Positions 35,045 to 45,100 of a DNA stretch of 64,000 nt are shown in pieces (within the stretch, counting starts at the first letter, position 1; every line of letters starts with the position of its first letter). The translations under genes were made by a program, and so were the position numbers. Below the pieces are notes generated by a model. That model was not told where the DNA came from. It saw nothing but the letters and a program-made list of their open reading frames with translations, and made no database searches. The stretch comes from Streptomyces aurantiogriseus (lineage in GTDB: Bacteria; Actinomycetota; Actinomycetes; Streptomycetales; Streptomycetaceae), in contig NZ_BMSX01000023.1 of NCBI RefSeq assembly GCF_014649375.1, positions 109,982 to 173,981 on the forward strand. The letters are read 5' to 3'.

Positions 35045-35227
35045 GGCCACCAACCCGGCGGCGTACCGGACAGGCGGGCTGAAGGGGGCAGACCAGACGG
35101 ACGCGTGTTGTCCTGCAAGCAGGCACGTGATCAATGATTCGACTGTTCGCTGCGCCTGACGGAGTCGGCGTTGGACGTAGTCGCTGTCGACCGCCAGACG
35201 ATGCCGCGCCCTGCCCCGTACGAGGCT

Positions 35228-37462
35228 TCACACCAAGCCGATCTGCCCCAGCAGGCGGCGGGTGTCGGGAGAGGTGTCTTCGAGCGTGTGGCCGTGTTCC
35301 AGGCTTTTGAAGACCACGGCGGTCTTGGGGACTCGGTCGGCATGGAAGGTGGACCAGGTGCGGCAGGTCGGGCAGTCCCGGCCGATCAGGAAGGGGCGCA
35401 GCAGGTGTAGCGCGCCGTCGGTGTCGCGGAGGTAGAGGCTGCCGGTCTCCAGGTCGTTGCTGGGTGAGGTCATGGTGCGGGTGGGGACGACGGGGTGGTC
35501 TCCGGCCAGCTCCCGGTACTCAACGCGGGCGCTGCGCGCGAAGGCGTCCCAGCGCACATCGGTGATTTCCAGCAGGGGCAGGTCGGCCAGGAAGCGAGCC
35601 CGTTCGACCAGGCGGGTCAGGTCGGCGAAGGCGACGTCGATGGCGTGGGGCAGATCGATCGGGTCAACTCGCCGCAGGTGGGCCTGGTTGTTGCGGCGCT
35701 CGCTCAGGGCTTGGCGGGCCTTTTCGGCGTCCTGGTGTGCCAGCAGGGTCCGGATGTCGTTGAGGGGGTGGGCTTGGGGAAGGTTGTTCAACTGCTTGCT
35801 GCTCGCGGCTTCATTGAGCACATTGGCCCAGTCGCCGAACCCTGGGCCGCTGCGGCCGCCGGCGAGTTTGTCGCGGATCGCCGTCACGGAGCCCAGGGTG
35901 ATCTTTCGGGCGTGGGTGAGGGCGAGGACGAGCTGGGCGATGTAACACAGCAGTTCTTCGGCGGTGTCGAGGATCGCGGCGTAAGCGGCCTGGGTGTCAC
36001 CGGCGCTGATGCGGGCCTCGGTCTCGCGCCAGCGGTAGGCGATGGGGTAGGGGAAGCGGGTGCGGACGCTGTGCCCGAGGTCGTCGAGCAGTAAGGCTGC
36101 TTCGGCGCGCAGCCGCAGGGCGCGGCCGGAGTCGATGACGCGGGCGCGTGCTTGGGCCGCGGTCTTCTCCAGGAAGACGGATTCGATCACCGAGTCCGCC
36201 TCCTGCTCCCAGCGTTTGAACTGCTGCTTGGCAGCCGTCAGTTCGTCGAGGGCCTTGGTCAGTGCCTCATCGGGCTGCGGGACGGGCAGCGCGGACAGTG
36301 CTTCCATGCTGGTGATCGCCAGTCGTGGTCCGGCCAGGGTCAGGGCGAGCGGGGTACGCAGGAACATGCTGATGAGGCGGGCCTGCGGCCGGGAGAGCGG
36401 TTTGATGGGCCGCAGGATCACCACTTGGTCGGATGCGGCGGCGGGCAGGTCTGCTTCGCCGACCTCGGCGGTGAAGAAGCCGTGCGGAGGCACCGTGATC
36501 GGGGCGTTCATGCGGCGGAGCACCAGGTCTCCCGCCGTGAGTTGCTGGTCCGCGGGGATGGTGGCCCACAGGGTTTCCTCCGACGGCGGGGTGATCGTGC
36601 CGTCCCTGGCGATGTCGCGTGGCCGGATCATGCGCACCGCGCCGGGAGCCTTCGGGGATGTCAGCTGCTTGCCTCGTTTGAGAGCTGCGTCGTTGAAGGA
36701 GGAGCGGCGGAACGTGAAGAGATCCCCCAGGTCGTTGACGGCTCCGAAGCCGGCGAGGTCCTCGCGGCGTTGAAGGATATGCGGGTCGAAGCGGTCGAAG
36801 TAGAGACTCTGTTGCGGGCCGGGGATCTCCCGCAGCACATAGCCGTACTCTCCCCTGCCGCCCTGACGGTGAAGCAGTCGCTCGAAGTCCTTGACGACAG
36901 CCGTCTCGTCGGGGCGGGGGCGTGGCACCTGGAAGAGCTTCAGGACGGGGCTGGTCTGCGCGCGGGCCCGCAGGAAGACAACCGCTGATTCGGCGTTCGC
37001 GGAAATCTGCGTCAGCATGCCGGTCCCGTAGGCGAGCAGCAGGATGTCCCAGTGCTCAGCGATCTTAGTGCGCATCTCGGCCGCCCAGGGCTGATCCGAC
37101 ACCCATGGGTGTGCCGGCAGCAGCACCGCCATCACGGCGTCGGGTGATGGAGGCCGGCACGCGGCCATGACCTCGACGTAGTAGTCCGGGGGACTGGCTG
37201 CACGACGCCTTTCCGAGTCCGGCCTTCGTTCCCAGGTCGGCACCAGCAGCAACGGCCCCCGGGTGAGCAATTCTGCTGCGCGCGGCGCCAGTTGCTCCCA
37301 CGACGGCTCGGGTACGCTCTGCCAGTCTTCCGGTGCGCGGAAGGCCAGCTCGCCGGCGAGCAGGGAGCTGCTCAGCACGGTCGGCGCGCCCTGGGCAAGC
37401 CGCTCGAACCCGATCCTGACCAGCTGCTCAGCCCACGATGACAACCGCGCCATCTCCACCAC
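35228..37462 (-). CDS. Large protein with type I restriction specificity-like central region
   Basis: 744 residues; the start could be GTG 37462 or ATG 37453. Residues about 120-180 (VMAVLLPAHPW, then I-A-E-H-W-D-I-L-L-L-A-Y-G-T-G) look like a reduced DNA-methylase-associated module. The middle resembles the target-recognition half of HsdS subunits: V-V-I-L-R-P-I-K strand, then a helix with ISMFLRTPLALTLAGPRLAI, and the conserved LPVPQPDEALTKALDEL linker helix. The last third is helical (LLDDLGHSVRTRF, AAILDTAEELLCYIAQLVLAL) and recalls HEPN or AbiEii-like bundles, ending in a CPTC motif. No methylase NPPY or helicase motif is present. It is divergent from tcmP by 204 bases. A sequence-recognition component of a defence system is a fair guess; the family is not known to me. 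Confidence 0.45.
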   Translation of the reverse strand: MVEMARLSSWAEQLVRIGFERLAQGAPTVLSSSLLAGELAFRAPEDWQSVPEPSWEQLAPRAAELLTRGPLLLVPTWERRPDSERRRAASPPDYYVEVMAACRPPSPDAVMAVLLPAHPWVSDQPWAAEMRTKIAEHWDILLLAYGTGMLTQISANAESAVVFLRARAQTSPVLKLFQVPRPRPDETAVVKDFERLLHRQGGRGEYGYVLREIPGPQQSLYFDRFDPHILQRREDLAGFGAVNDLGDLFTFRRSSFNDAALKRGKQLTSPKAPGAVRMIRPRDIARDGTITPPSEETLWATIPADQQLTAGDLVLRRMNAPITVPPHGFFTAEVGEADLPAAASDQVVILRPIKPLSRPQARLISMFLRTPLALTLAGPRLAITSMEALSALPVPQPDEALTKALDELTAAKQQFKRWEQEADSVIESVFLEKTAAQARARVIDSGRALRLRAEAALLLDDLGHSVRTRFPYPIAYRWRETEARISAGDTQAAYAAILDTAEELLCYIAQLVLALTHARKITLGSVTAIRDKLAGGRSGPGFGDWANVLNEAASSKQLNNLPQAHPLNDIRTLLAHQDAEKARQALSERRNNQAHLRRVDPIDLPHAIDVAFADLTRLVERARFLADLPLLEITDVRWDAFARSARVEYRELAGDHPVVPTRTMTSPSNDLETGSLYLRDTDGALHLLRPFLIGRDCPTCRTWSTFHADRVPKTAVVFKSLEHGHTLEDTSPDTRRLLGQIGLV

Positions 37463-37666
37463 GTGCCCCCCTACCCCGGCATGCGCTCTGCTGCGGAAGG
37501 AAGCCTAGAGGCCTGCCGATCACCGGCAAACTTCGGCGTCGGCCGTGCCGATACCGGTATTTGGCGGCTCGTATGTGCTCTTTACACCAAACCGGGTTGC
37601 TCTCACCATCAGTGGTCTAGGGGTGCGGCTGGCACATGCCCGCCCATCGACCTGGAGGGGGCCGGG

Positions 37667-38776
37667 ATGGGTGTGTTATGGAAGCTGGAACCGGCGACGG
37701 CCGCCAAGCATCGCCTGTACCAGCGCTATTTGGACGCCTGGTGGCCCATTCTGCTGCAGACGTCCCAGCGCACCGGTTACTCCCGCCCCCGTGTCACGCT
37801 CCTGGACGCGTTCGCCGGTCCTGGCCGCTACCAGGACGGAGAACCGGGTTCGCCCGTCTTCATTCTCGAACGCCTGCTGAACCACAGCGCGGTCGACCGC
37901 ATGCACCTCAGCCCCCGGCGTGTGCACCTGATCTTCATCGAGAAGGACCATGCCCGGCACCAGCACCTGCTGGGTGAGCTCCACACCCGCTTCGGACCGT
38001 TGCGCGACCTGCCGGTCCACGTCGAAGTCCAGCGCGGCGACGCCGGCACCGACAGCGTGTCCCTGCTGACCCGGCTGGGTTCCTGGGGCCAGCCCATCCT
38101 CGGCATCTTCGACAGCTGGGGCAGCGTCAATGTTCCGCTGGATGTGATGAGGCGCATCGCCCGCAACCCCTCCAGCGAGGTCGTCACCACCTTCGGGCCC
38201 AACTGGTTCAGCCGACGCGAGAACCTCAACCCGGACGTCCTCGACACTGTCTTCGGCGGCCGTGCATTCTGGACGCCTGCTGATGCAGAAAGCCGCCCCG
38301 ACGAGCGGTGGCGTGTGTGGCTGTCGACCTACCGGGACGCGCTGCGCCGGTCGGGCTTTCCCTACCAGCTGCAGTTCGAACTGGTCCCCCGCACCGGACA
38401 GCCGCTCTACCTCGTCTTCGGAACCGGCAGCACCGCCGGTCTGAAAGCGATGAAGGAGGCCATGTGGAAGGTCGACGACCGGGACGGTGAGAGCTTCCGC
38501 GACCCGCGTACGCGCGGTGCGATCCCTGACGGTCAGATCGACCTGTTCCAGGCCGCTGGGCTCGCCGACACCGAACTGCTGGAACTGGTCGCGCAGCGCC
38601 TGTCGATGGGGCCGGCGACGGTGGAGACGGTGGGCGAGTGGCTGTTGACCGAGACCTCGCGCTGGATGCCGAAACACGCCCTGCAGGCCATACGGGAGAT
38701 GCGGCAAAACGGCCGGGTGACCCTGCTCTCCAGTGGGAAACTCACGACGAAGAGCCAGGTCAGCCTGCCCGCCTGA
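37667..38776 (+). CDS. tcmP: Three-Cys-motif partner protein TcmP
   Basis: 369 residues from ATG 37667, with GGAGGGGG 8-13 bases upstream. It opens with K-x-x-L-Y-Q-R-Y-L-D-A-W-W-P-I-L, then LLDAFAGPGRYQDGEPGSPV, the signature of TcmP-type, methyltransferase-like Rossmann proteins (D-x-F-A-G-x-G binds the adenosyl ligand in related folds). LIFIEKD and ILGIFDSWGSVNVPLDVMRR strands follow, and the C-terminal 80 residues form a winged helix. In many genomes TcmP is encoded beside a Gp37/Gp68 three-Cys protein, and here that partner is the next gene in convergent orientation. The pair's biochemistry is unknown; its mobile and phage-linked distribution suggests a nucleic acid modification. Confidence 0.82.
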   Translation: MGVLWKLEPATAAKHRLYQRYLDAWWPILLQTSQRTGYSRPRVTLLDAFAGPGRYQDGEPGSPVFILERLLNHSAVDRMHLSPRRVHLIFIEKDHARHQHLLGELHTRFGPLRDLPVHVEVQRGDAGTDSVSLLTRLGSWGQPILGIFDSWGSVNVPLDVMRRIARNPSSEVVTTFGPNWFSRRENLNPDVLDTVFGGRAFWTPADAESRPDERWRVWLSTYRDALRRSGFPYQLQFELVPRTGQPLYLVFGTGSTAGLKAMKEAMWKVDDRDGESFRDPRTRGAIPDGQIDLFQAAGLADTELLELVAQRLSMGPATVETVGEWLLTETSRWMPKHALQAIREMRQNGRVTLLSSGKLTTKSQVSLPA

Positions 38777-38779
38777 GAC

Positions 38780-38806
38780 GCCCTCCCGCGATGACGCGGG
38801 CAGGGC
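38780..38806. terminator. Bidirectional hairpin between tcmP and its convergent partner
   Basis: CCCGCG at 38785-38790 and CGCGGG at 38795-38800 enclose an ATGA loop; flanking GCCCT and AGGGC extend the stem to 11 pairs with a single bulged C. It fills the 33-base gap between the two convergent stop codons. Confidence 0.7.
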
Positions 38807-38809
38807 TGG

Positions 38810-39568
38810 TCACACGTGGACGCGTGGCCTGGGGTATTCACGGACCCGCAGCGCGGCGGGGAACCGGCTGATCTCCTTGTGGTCCTTGCCCCAGCGGGAG
38901 CCGAGCTGCTTCACGAACGTGGCGCAGCCGGACTGGCGGGAGCTGGCCACCACATCCTGTGCCCAGGCCAGGTCCATGGGGCGAGCACCCGGCCCGGATT
39001 CTCCGCCCACGATCACCCAGTCGATATCCGTCAGGTCCAGGCCGGTCAGCGGGCCGAGCAGCGGCTCGCACGACAAGAACCGCACCGCGGCCGGCACCTG
39101 GCGCAGGTCCTCGATGCGGGGCAGTTCTCTGGCGCTCTCCACCGAGACCCCCATCCACAGATTCGCCGGCCACTCCAGCCGCCCAGCGATCTGCCGCAGG
39201 CGGCGGGCGCGCTTGGTGAGGACTTGGTAGGTGTGCTGCGGCGTCTCAGCGATCACTGCAAAGACCTGCCGCACGTAGTCGAGTGGCACCCGGGCGTGGA
39301 AGAGGTCGCTCATCGAGTTCACGAACACCGTCCGCGGACTCTTCCACCCGTAGGGCACGCGCAAGGTGTCCGGGTGCAGCGTCAGTCCGAAGCCGGGACC
39401 GGACGTACGCGGATCACCGTCGGCCTGGTACTTGGGCGAGCCCATCGCCTTCAGCCGCTTCGCCAGCGTCAGCGCATAGCAGTGATCGCAGCCGGCGGAG
39501 ACGCGGTCGCAGCCCGTTGTCGGGTTCCACGTCGCCTCGGTCCACTCGATCGCGCTGCGGTCACTCAC
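38810..39568 (-). CDS. Gp37/Gp68-type (DUF5131) three-Cys-motif protein
   Basis: 252 residues from GTG 39568; GGAGGG stands 7 bases upstream and the family usually begins M-S-D-R-S-x-I-E-W. The hallmark follows at once: WNPTTGC, then Cys-x6-Cys-x2-Cys in GCDRVSAGCDHCYA, a metal- or cluster-binding motif like that of radical SAM proteins. Further conserved blocks are VFVNSMSDLFH, QVLTKRA, WMGVSVE, FLSCEPLLGP and WVIVGGESG, as in phage Gp37/Gp68 proteins. Known relatives occur on phages and islands and pair with TcmP, as here. A radical-based modification of nucleic acid is often suggested but unproven. An ATG at 39583 is an alternative start. Confidence 0.88.
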   Translation of the reverse strand: MSDRSAIEWTEATWNPTTGCDRVSAGCDHCYALTLAKRLKAMGSPKYQADGDPRTSGPGFGLTLHPDTLRVPYGWKSPRTVFVNSMSDLFHARVPLDYVRQVFAVIAETPQHTYQVLTKRARRLRQIAGRLEWPANLWMGVSVESARELPRIEDLRQVPAAVRFLSCEPLLGPLTGLDLTDIDWVIVGGESGPGARPMDLAWAQDVVASSRQSGCATFVKQLGSRWGKDHKEISRFPAALRVREYPRPRVHV

Positions 39569-39732
39569 CGGCCGGCCCTCCATCCCCTCGAACCGTGCCT
39601 CGCCCCGGCGGCAGGATTCCAGCCGCCGTCTTCCCAACGAGCCGGCTCATCCCCGGTCATCGGCAGCCGCCCGCGCCCCGTGCGCCGTAACCGCCACCCA
39701 CAATAGAACCTTTGTTTCAATCCTGGCGACTG

Positions 39733-40707
39733 TCACGGCGCTGCGGGCGGCTGTGGCGTCCGGGCCGCGCCCGTTGCACGAGGTGTGATGTCCAGGCCCC
39801 TGGCGGGATGGAGGAGTTCTTGCACGACGACGGGCGGCGCGGCCAGGGTGATGACGCCTGCGGCCCAGTCAGCGGTGGTCTTGTAGGCGGCGAGCGCGGC
39901 GATCTCCCACATCGACAGCGGCTCCACCAGCCGAAATCCGTCATCGTCCGGGCCGATGGGAGGAAGCCGCACGCTGGCCTCCACGGTCGCTGCGCTGCGT
40001 TCGGCGATGCCAGCGCGTGGTGGCGGGTGCAGCCGGGCGTCCTTGTCGTAGCAGGCGTAGTCCGGGCTGGTGGTGATGCGCCAGTCCTCCCTGTGCCGCC
40101 ACGCCTGCCAGAGTTGCGCCAGTTGCTCGGTGGACTGCTCGCGCTGCTGCAGAGCAACGGCGGCCTTTTCGAGGGTGACCGTGTCGATGAGGGTCCGCTG
40201 TTCTTCACAGCGGCGTTCCGTATGAGCTGCGGCACGCGTCAGCGCCGGACGCGCCCAGTCGTGCAGCCATGGGTGCGCCCTCACGCCCTCGACGGTCACC
40301 GACAGCCGGAACTGCAGGTTGCGCCAGTGGTCGCGGTTGAAGTTGGGCCCGAGGAAGTCCGGCGTGTAGTACGGCTGTTGACGGTTTTCTGCTTCCTCGT
40401 CCTCCTCTTGGAGGGCCTCCAGGAGGGTTACGAGGTCGAAGACGGCGTCCGCAAGGCCGGCGTCCGCGGCCAGGGACTCCACACGGCAGCAGCCGCACAT
40501 GCTGAAGGCGCTGTCCGCGTCGAAGCGGACGCGGCGCGTTTGCCTGGGGCTGGTGCCTATCGCCTCGTGGCACGTGGGGTCGCTGTGCACGAAGTTGTCG
40601 TCGTCCCAGGTGACCATGTCCATCGGCCGCCCGTAGAACCGGTCAACGGGTATGCCGCACTGCCCCATTACGCCGACCGGAACGCTCTTTCCTAAGTCTC
40701 TGTGCAC
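39733..40707 (-). CDS. Unrecognised protein, possible regulator or membrane-free effector
   Basis: About 324 residues if GTG 40707 is the start; ATG 40668 is also possible, and a longer frame to 40908 is low-complexity. Visible features: FYGRPMDMVTWDDDNFVHSD near the N-terminus, a C-G-C-C pair (SMCGCCRVE) that may bind metal, an acidic helix LEALQEEDEEAE, an Arg/Glu-rich helical stretch (TERRCEEQRTLIDTV, ALQQREQSTEQLAQLW) and a final helical region. No enzyme motif, signal peptide or transmembrane segment was found. It lies alone on the minus strand between the three-Cys protein gene (164 bases away) and the divergent pPIWI-RE operon, so it could share the promoter region of the latter. Confidence 0.5.
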   Translation of the reverse strand: MHRDLGKSVPVGVMGQCGIPVDRFYGRPMDMVTWDDDNFVHSDPTCHEAIGTSPRQTRRVRFDADSAFSMCGCCRVESLAADAGLADAVFDLVTLLEALQEEDEEAENRQQPYYTPDFLGPNFNRDHWRNLQFRLSVTVEGVRAHPWLHDWARPALTRAAAHTERRCEEQRTLIDTVTLEKAAVALQQREQSTEQLAQLWQAWRHREDWRITTSPDYACYDKDARLHPPPRAGIAERSAATVEASVRLPPIGPDDDGFRLVEPLSMWEIAALAAYKTTADWAAGVITLAAPPVVVQELLHPARGLDITPRATGAARTPQPPAAP

Positions 40708-41040
40708 CCGCCTCAGCGTAGTCCGGCATGCCATTGCCGGCGCAGGAACGACGACAGTGTCCCGAACTGGTCGAGGGAGTGCGTCCGCAGCCGCAGACCG
40801 GCACGTCCGCGCGTGCCGGGGCTCGTCGTGTGCAGCAGCACGCGGGACGACCGCTCCACGCCTGAATTCGATCGAGGTATTTGCTTTTAGACTCTCTCCA
40901 GTTTTCATCCAAGGTCTGAATTGATCATTTGTCGGATCTCAACCCGCGTGTGTCAGTGGCCCCTTGTACGGTCTCGGCTGTGGTTTCCGAACCCGTGCAG
41001 CCCCAAAACCTTTGGTGGGGTGTGGAAAGGGGGCCTCGCG
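40708..41040. promoter_or_regulatory. Promoter region of the pPIWI-RE operon
   Basis: 333 bases between two divergent genes. The part 40860-40945 is AT-rich for this genome (for example TATTTGCTTTTAGACTCTCT and GAATTGATCATTTGTCGGAT) and is the likely promoter area. No clean -35/-10 pair with correct spacing was identified. A good ribosome site, AAAGGGGGC, precedes the REase gene start at 41041. Confidence 0.4.
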
Positions 41041-42192
41041 ATGAGCGATGCTCAGTACGCCCTCGGGCGGAAAGTGATCAGTGCAGCGTTACGTGCCGGG
41101 GTGGCCTGGACCCGGCGGCTGGAAGAGCCGCGGGCCTGGCGTGAGATCTCCTGCATGCACGGCGTCATCCTGGGGCACCTCCCACTGGGCGCCGGTCCCG
41201 AGACACCTGCCGGCCTGATCGGCAACCTCACTCGTCCGCTGCGGTCGTGGATCCCTCTGGACTGGTCCGCCCTGCCTGCCGAGATGGGCGACCTGGTGAT
41301 TCTGGAGGACGGACACGACCAGCAGTCCGCCCAGTTGACCGAGGAAGCCTTCGAAGTCGGCTGCTCCTACCTCGAGGTGCTCTTCGACCCTGCTACCGGC
41401 GGACTGGACGGCGGGCGGGACTGGCTGCCGACCTGGTCGTGGCAGACGGCGGAGCAGACGGAACACGCGATCTACCGGCAGCTGGCCAGCGGCAGCCAGG
41501 CGCAGTACGTCGCCGGTCGGCTGATGCTGGTGGAGGTCCCCACCGGTACCGAGGACAGCATTCTCGAGGAGTACGCGCGGCGCGGGGGTGCGCGCATGCA
41601 GGTCTACCGGCCGCTGCCGGCGGAGCGCAGCTGCGTGCGAGGGGGTGCGGTGTGGTGGTGGCCGTGCCCGGTGTGTGCGTACCCGATGCGGCTAACGGGT
41701 GAGTTGCTGCGCTGCGACTTTCTGCCGCACCAGCGCAAGGCCCGCGTGCTGCTGCGGCCGGGACGGCGTCTGAGCGATCCGCCCGAGGTGGTGAACGGGC
41801 CCCCGGGACTGGCTGCGCGTCGCGGTGAGGGTGTGCTGTGCCTGGACTGGCCGGTGTGGCGTCATCTGACCGTGCCGGGGCTGACCGAGGTGGATCTGAT
41901 GCGGTGGCTGGAGCGCAAGGGGCTGGAGGTGGAGCGCTGGGGTGAGATGGACTCCTGGGACATCGGGGTGACGTTGCCGGACGGGCGGTGCCTGGTCGAT
42001 GTCAAGGACGTCGCCAACGAGCAGAGCATCATCGACCGGCCTCCGCGGGCGAAGACCATCGTGGTGCCGTCCTACCGGTCGGAGCAGGTCAAGCCGCTGC
42101 GTGCGGCGCTGGAGCCGGACGGGTACGCCGTGCACACGGTGGCGTCGTTCAAACGCCTGATCAGCGCCCAGTTGCAGCGGGGGGCGGCATGA
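41041..42192 (+). CDS. REase-fold subunit of the pPIWI-RE system
   Basis: 383 residues from ATG 41041. The C-terminal 90 residues form a restriction-endonuclease-like domain: a HTH-like helix (TEVDLMRWLERKGLEVE), then WDIGVTLPDGRCLVDVKD with Asp307 and the Asp320-x-Lys322 signature. A zinc-ribbon-like CPVCAYP at 209-215 precedes it. The N-terminal region (about 1-200) is helical with no known motif. The gene overlaps the helicase gene by ATGA, and that gene overlaps the PIWI gene by GTGA, so all three are produced together. This matches the three-gene pPIWI-RE systems predicted by Burroughs, Iyer and Aravind: REase, DinG-type helicase and PIWI-RE protein. The likely job is cleavage of invading DNA located by the PIWI component. 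Confidence 0.78.
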   Translation: MSDAQYALGRKVISAALRAGVAWTRRLEEPRAWREISCMHGVILGHLPLGAGPETPAGLIGNLTRPLRSWIPLDWSALPAEMGDLVILEDGHDQQSAQLTEEAFEVGCSYLEVLFDPATGGLDGGRDWLPTWSWQTAEQTEHAIYRQLASGSQAQYVAGRLMLVEVPTGTEDSILEEYARRGGARMQVYRPLPAERSCVRGGAVWWWPCPVCAYPMRLTGELLRCDFLPHQRKARVLLRPGRRLSDPPEVVNGPPGLAARRGEGVLCLDWPVWRHLTVPGLTEVDLMRWLERKGLEVERWGEMDSWDIGVTLPDGRCLVDVKDVANEQSIIDRPPRAKTIVVPSYRSEQVKPLRAALEPDGYAVHTVASFKRLISAQLQRGAA

Positions 42193-45100
42193 GCGGCACG
42201 GCCGGCAGCGGAAGCGTCACGGTGCCGCTGGTGGTGCGGGCCTCCGTGTTGCTGGCGGCCCGGCTTTTTCCCAATCGGGCCCCCAAGGAGGAGTCCGCGT
42301 GGCGGCAGGTGGCCCGTCTGGACGACGCTCACTTCCTGCTGTCCGGGCATCTGCCCTGGTGGGAGCAGTGGCCGGCGCTGTCCCAGGATGACCGGCTACG
42401 GGTGGCACGATTGCTGCGCAGGCGTCCCGCCTCGCTGGCGCACCGCAGTGTTTTCCGTGAGGAGGCCGCCCGGGTGGCGGCGGCCGGCGCAGGAGCGGAG
42501 TTCGCTGCGGCCGACGAGGACGGGCAGGTCGTGGTGATGCCTGCACCCGACTCTGGCGCGCGCATTGACGGTCTGCTGGCGGAGATCGACGGCCATGTGG
42601 CGCGCGCTGCCCGTGCCCGGCGGCGGCAGCCGGCCGCGCCCGGGCGCTACTTCTCCGAACTGCGGATTAACGACCCGCTGAGCCCGTCGCGGCGAGCCGT
42701 CGGCGTCCACTACGACCTGCGCATTGCTGAGCCCGGGAAGGCTGCGGCCGCGGTGTTGCAGGACGGCGCTGACCTTGACGATCTGCGGATCCCCCTCAGC
42801 GACCTGGAGCAGCTGGCCGAGCGGCTCGACGCCGCCTACGGGGAGCAGCACCGGGTGAAGGCCGTCGCGGACCTGCGAGAGCATCTGCACCATGCGGACG
42901 GCTCGGCACTGGGCGAGGAGTTCCATGCGCAGGCGGGAGCCACCCATGTGCTGCATGCCCCTACCGGGCTGGGAAAGAACATCGCCTCGGAGCTGATCGC
43001 CCTGTGGTGTGCGCGGCGCGGTCTGACGGCTGCTGTGGTGGTGCCGCAGAACGCGCAGGTGATGCAGGCGGTGGCACGGCTGCGCCGGGACGCGAAGACC
43101 CTGCACCGGACAGAGACGGAAGACCACCGCGGCCGGATGCCGGTGGTGGTGCCGCTGATCTCCACCCGCGGCATGCAGAAGCTCGCCGAGGACACCGCGG
43201 GCAGCGTGCACGACGATACCGAGCACCGCGAGTGGGTGTTCGGGGAAATGTCCTACAGCTGCGCCTTGACCGCGCACGCGGCGCCCGAGTCGCGGGGCGT
43301 GGAGCTGTGGGATCCCGGCAACGAACCGTGCGACCAGCTCAAGGACTCTTCCGGCAAGACACGGTGCTGTCCGTGGCGTGCCACCTGCGGCAAGTTCCGT
43401 CACCACCGTGCCGCGCTGGACGCGGACATCCTCATCACCAATCACACCAACTTCCTCATCGGGCGCATCCACGTTCCGCTGGCCGACTGCGGTGTGGAGC
43501 GTGGGGATGTGACGGTGGAGGAACTGCTGCTGCGCCGGGCGCATGTGGTGATGATGGACGAGGTCGACGCGCTGCAGGCCAAGGCGTTCGATGAGAGCGC
43601 CAAGAGCGTCCTGCTGGCCCGGTACGGGTCGGCCAGCAGCCCGGTACGCGAGCTGGAGGAGCAGTTCAGCCGTCACTGTCTGCGGCTGAGTCGTGAGGTC
43701 GAGGAGTATCTGCACCCCAAGATCAAGCGGCTGTCGTGGCTGGCCGAGACGTATGTGTCGCACCTGGCGCGGGGGGCCATCACCCCGGACCGGGAGCGGC
43801 GCAGACTGGTGGTGCCGCGGCGGTGGGATGCAATGCTGGCCCACCGGATCTTCAAACTGAAACCCGGGGAGCGGCCCAGCGAAGCGCACATGCGCACCGT
43901 GAACCGGCTGTTCAGCAAGACCGGCGAGCTGGACGAGAGCGAGGAGGTCGAAGGGCTGGAGGAACTGCGGGCCGTCCTGTCATCGCTGACCGACTTGTCG
44001 GACGAGGGCAGTCTGAGCGCCGACACCCTCGCCGAACTCACCGACCGGTTCAGGAAGGTCACCGCAGACCCGTCGCCGCAGGATGCGGCCGCCGGGGACG
44101 ACTCGCCGAAGGACACTGCGCAGGATGCCCCGCCGGAGGACGTGACCGATCTCGTCCAGTACGCGGCGCGGCGGGCCTTCCTGGAGAAGAGCCGCGAGAT
44201 CCTGCGGCAGATCGTGGGCGTGGCACCTGCCTTGCAGGGGGCGGGGATGACGGCCTCCAATGAGTTGGCGGAGGTGTTGTCGTCGCACGTGCCGTGGCGT
44301 GCGGCGCCCTACGGGCCGCTGGGACGGCCGCTGTTTGCGTTCAGCGAGCACTTCAACGACCAGGACCTGGCGGCAACCACCCTTACCCTCAAGAGTTTCG
44401 TGGGTGACCCGCACAGTCACATCAGCTATCTGGGCGACGTCACGGCGCTGGCGCACGGCGGCCGACGGCGTGTCGTGATCGGGCTGTCGGCGACCGCGCA
44501 CATGCCGCACGCCCCGCGGCACCATCTGCTCACACCGCCGTCGTGGTACGTGCCGGACGACGTCAACGGCAGTCTCAGCGCCGTGCTGGACAAGGTGCAG
44601 CACGAGGACGGGCAATGGGCACGGATCTCGGGACTGCGCGGACAGCGGCGCGAGGACGCGTACCAGGAGATGGGTGCGGCCCTGTGGCCGCGGCTGGACG
44701 CGGAGCTGGCGGAGGTGGCCGCTGATCCGGCAAGAGCGCACAGGGCGCACGTGCTGGTGGCGTTCGAGGCCTACCACGCCGGACCGCTGCTGGCGCAGGG
44801 GCTGATCTCGGCCGGCGCGCCGGCCGGGGAGATCTGTGTGGCGGTGCGGCCGCAGGAGGTGCCGCGCTACGAGAAACACCCCCCGGGCTGGGTGCCCGTC
44901 CCGGCAGACCGGCTGGAGCAGTTCCCCTTCCATGTCGGTCACGGGCGGTGCCGGTTCCTGCTGGCGCCCATGGCCCGCGTGGAGCGGGGCCTGAACATCG
45001 TCGACCAGGGCGGGCGGTCGCTGCTGCACGTGGCCTGTCTGGTGGTGCGGCCGGTGCTGGTGATGGAAGAGCCGGCCGTGCTGCTAGCCATGGTCAACTC

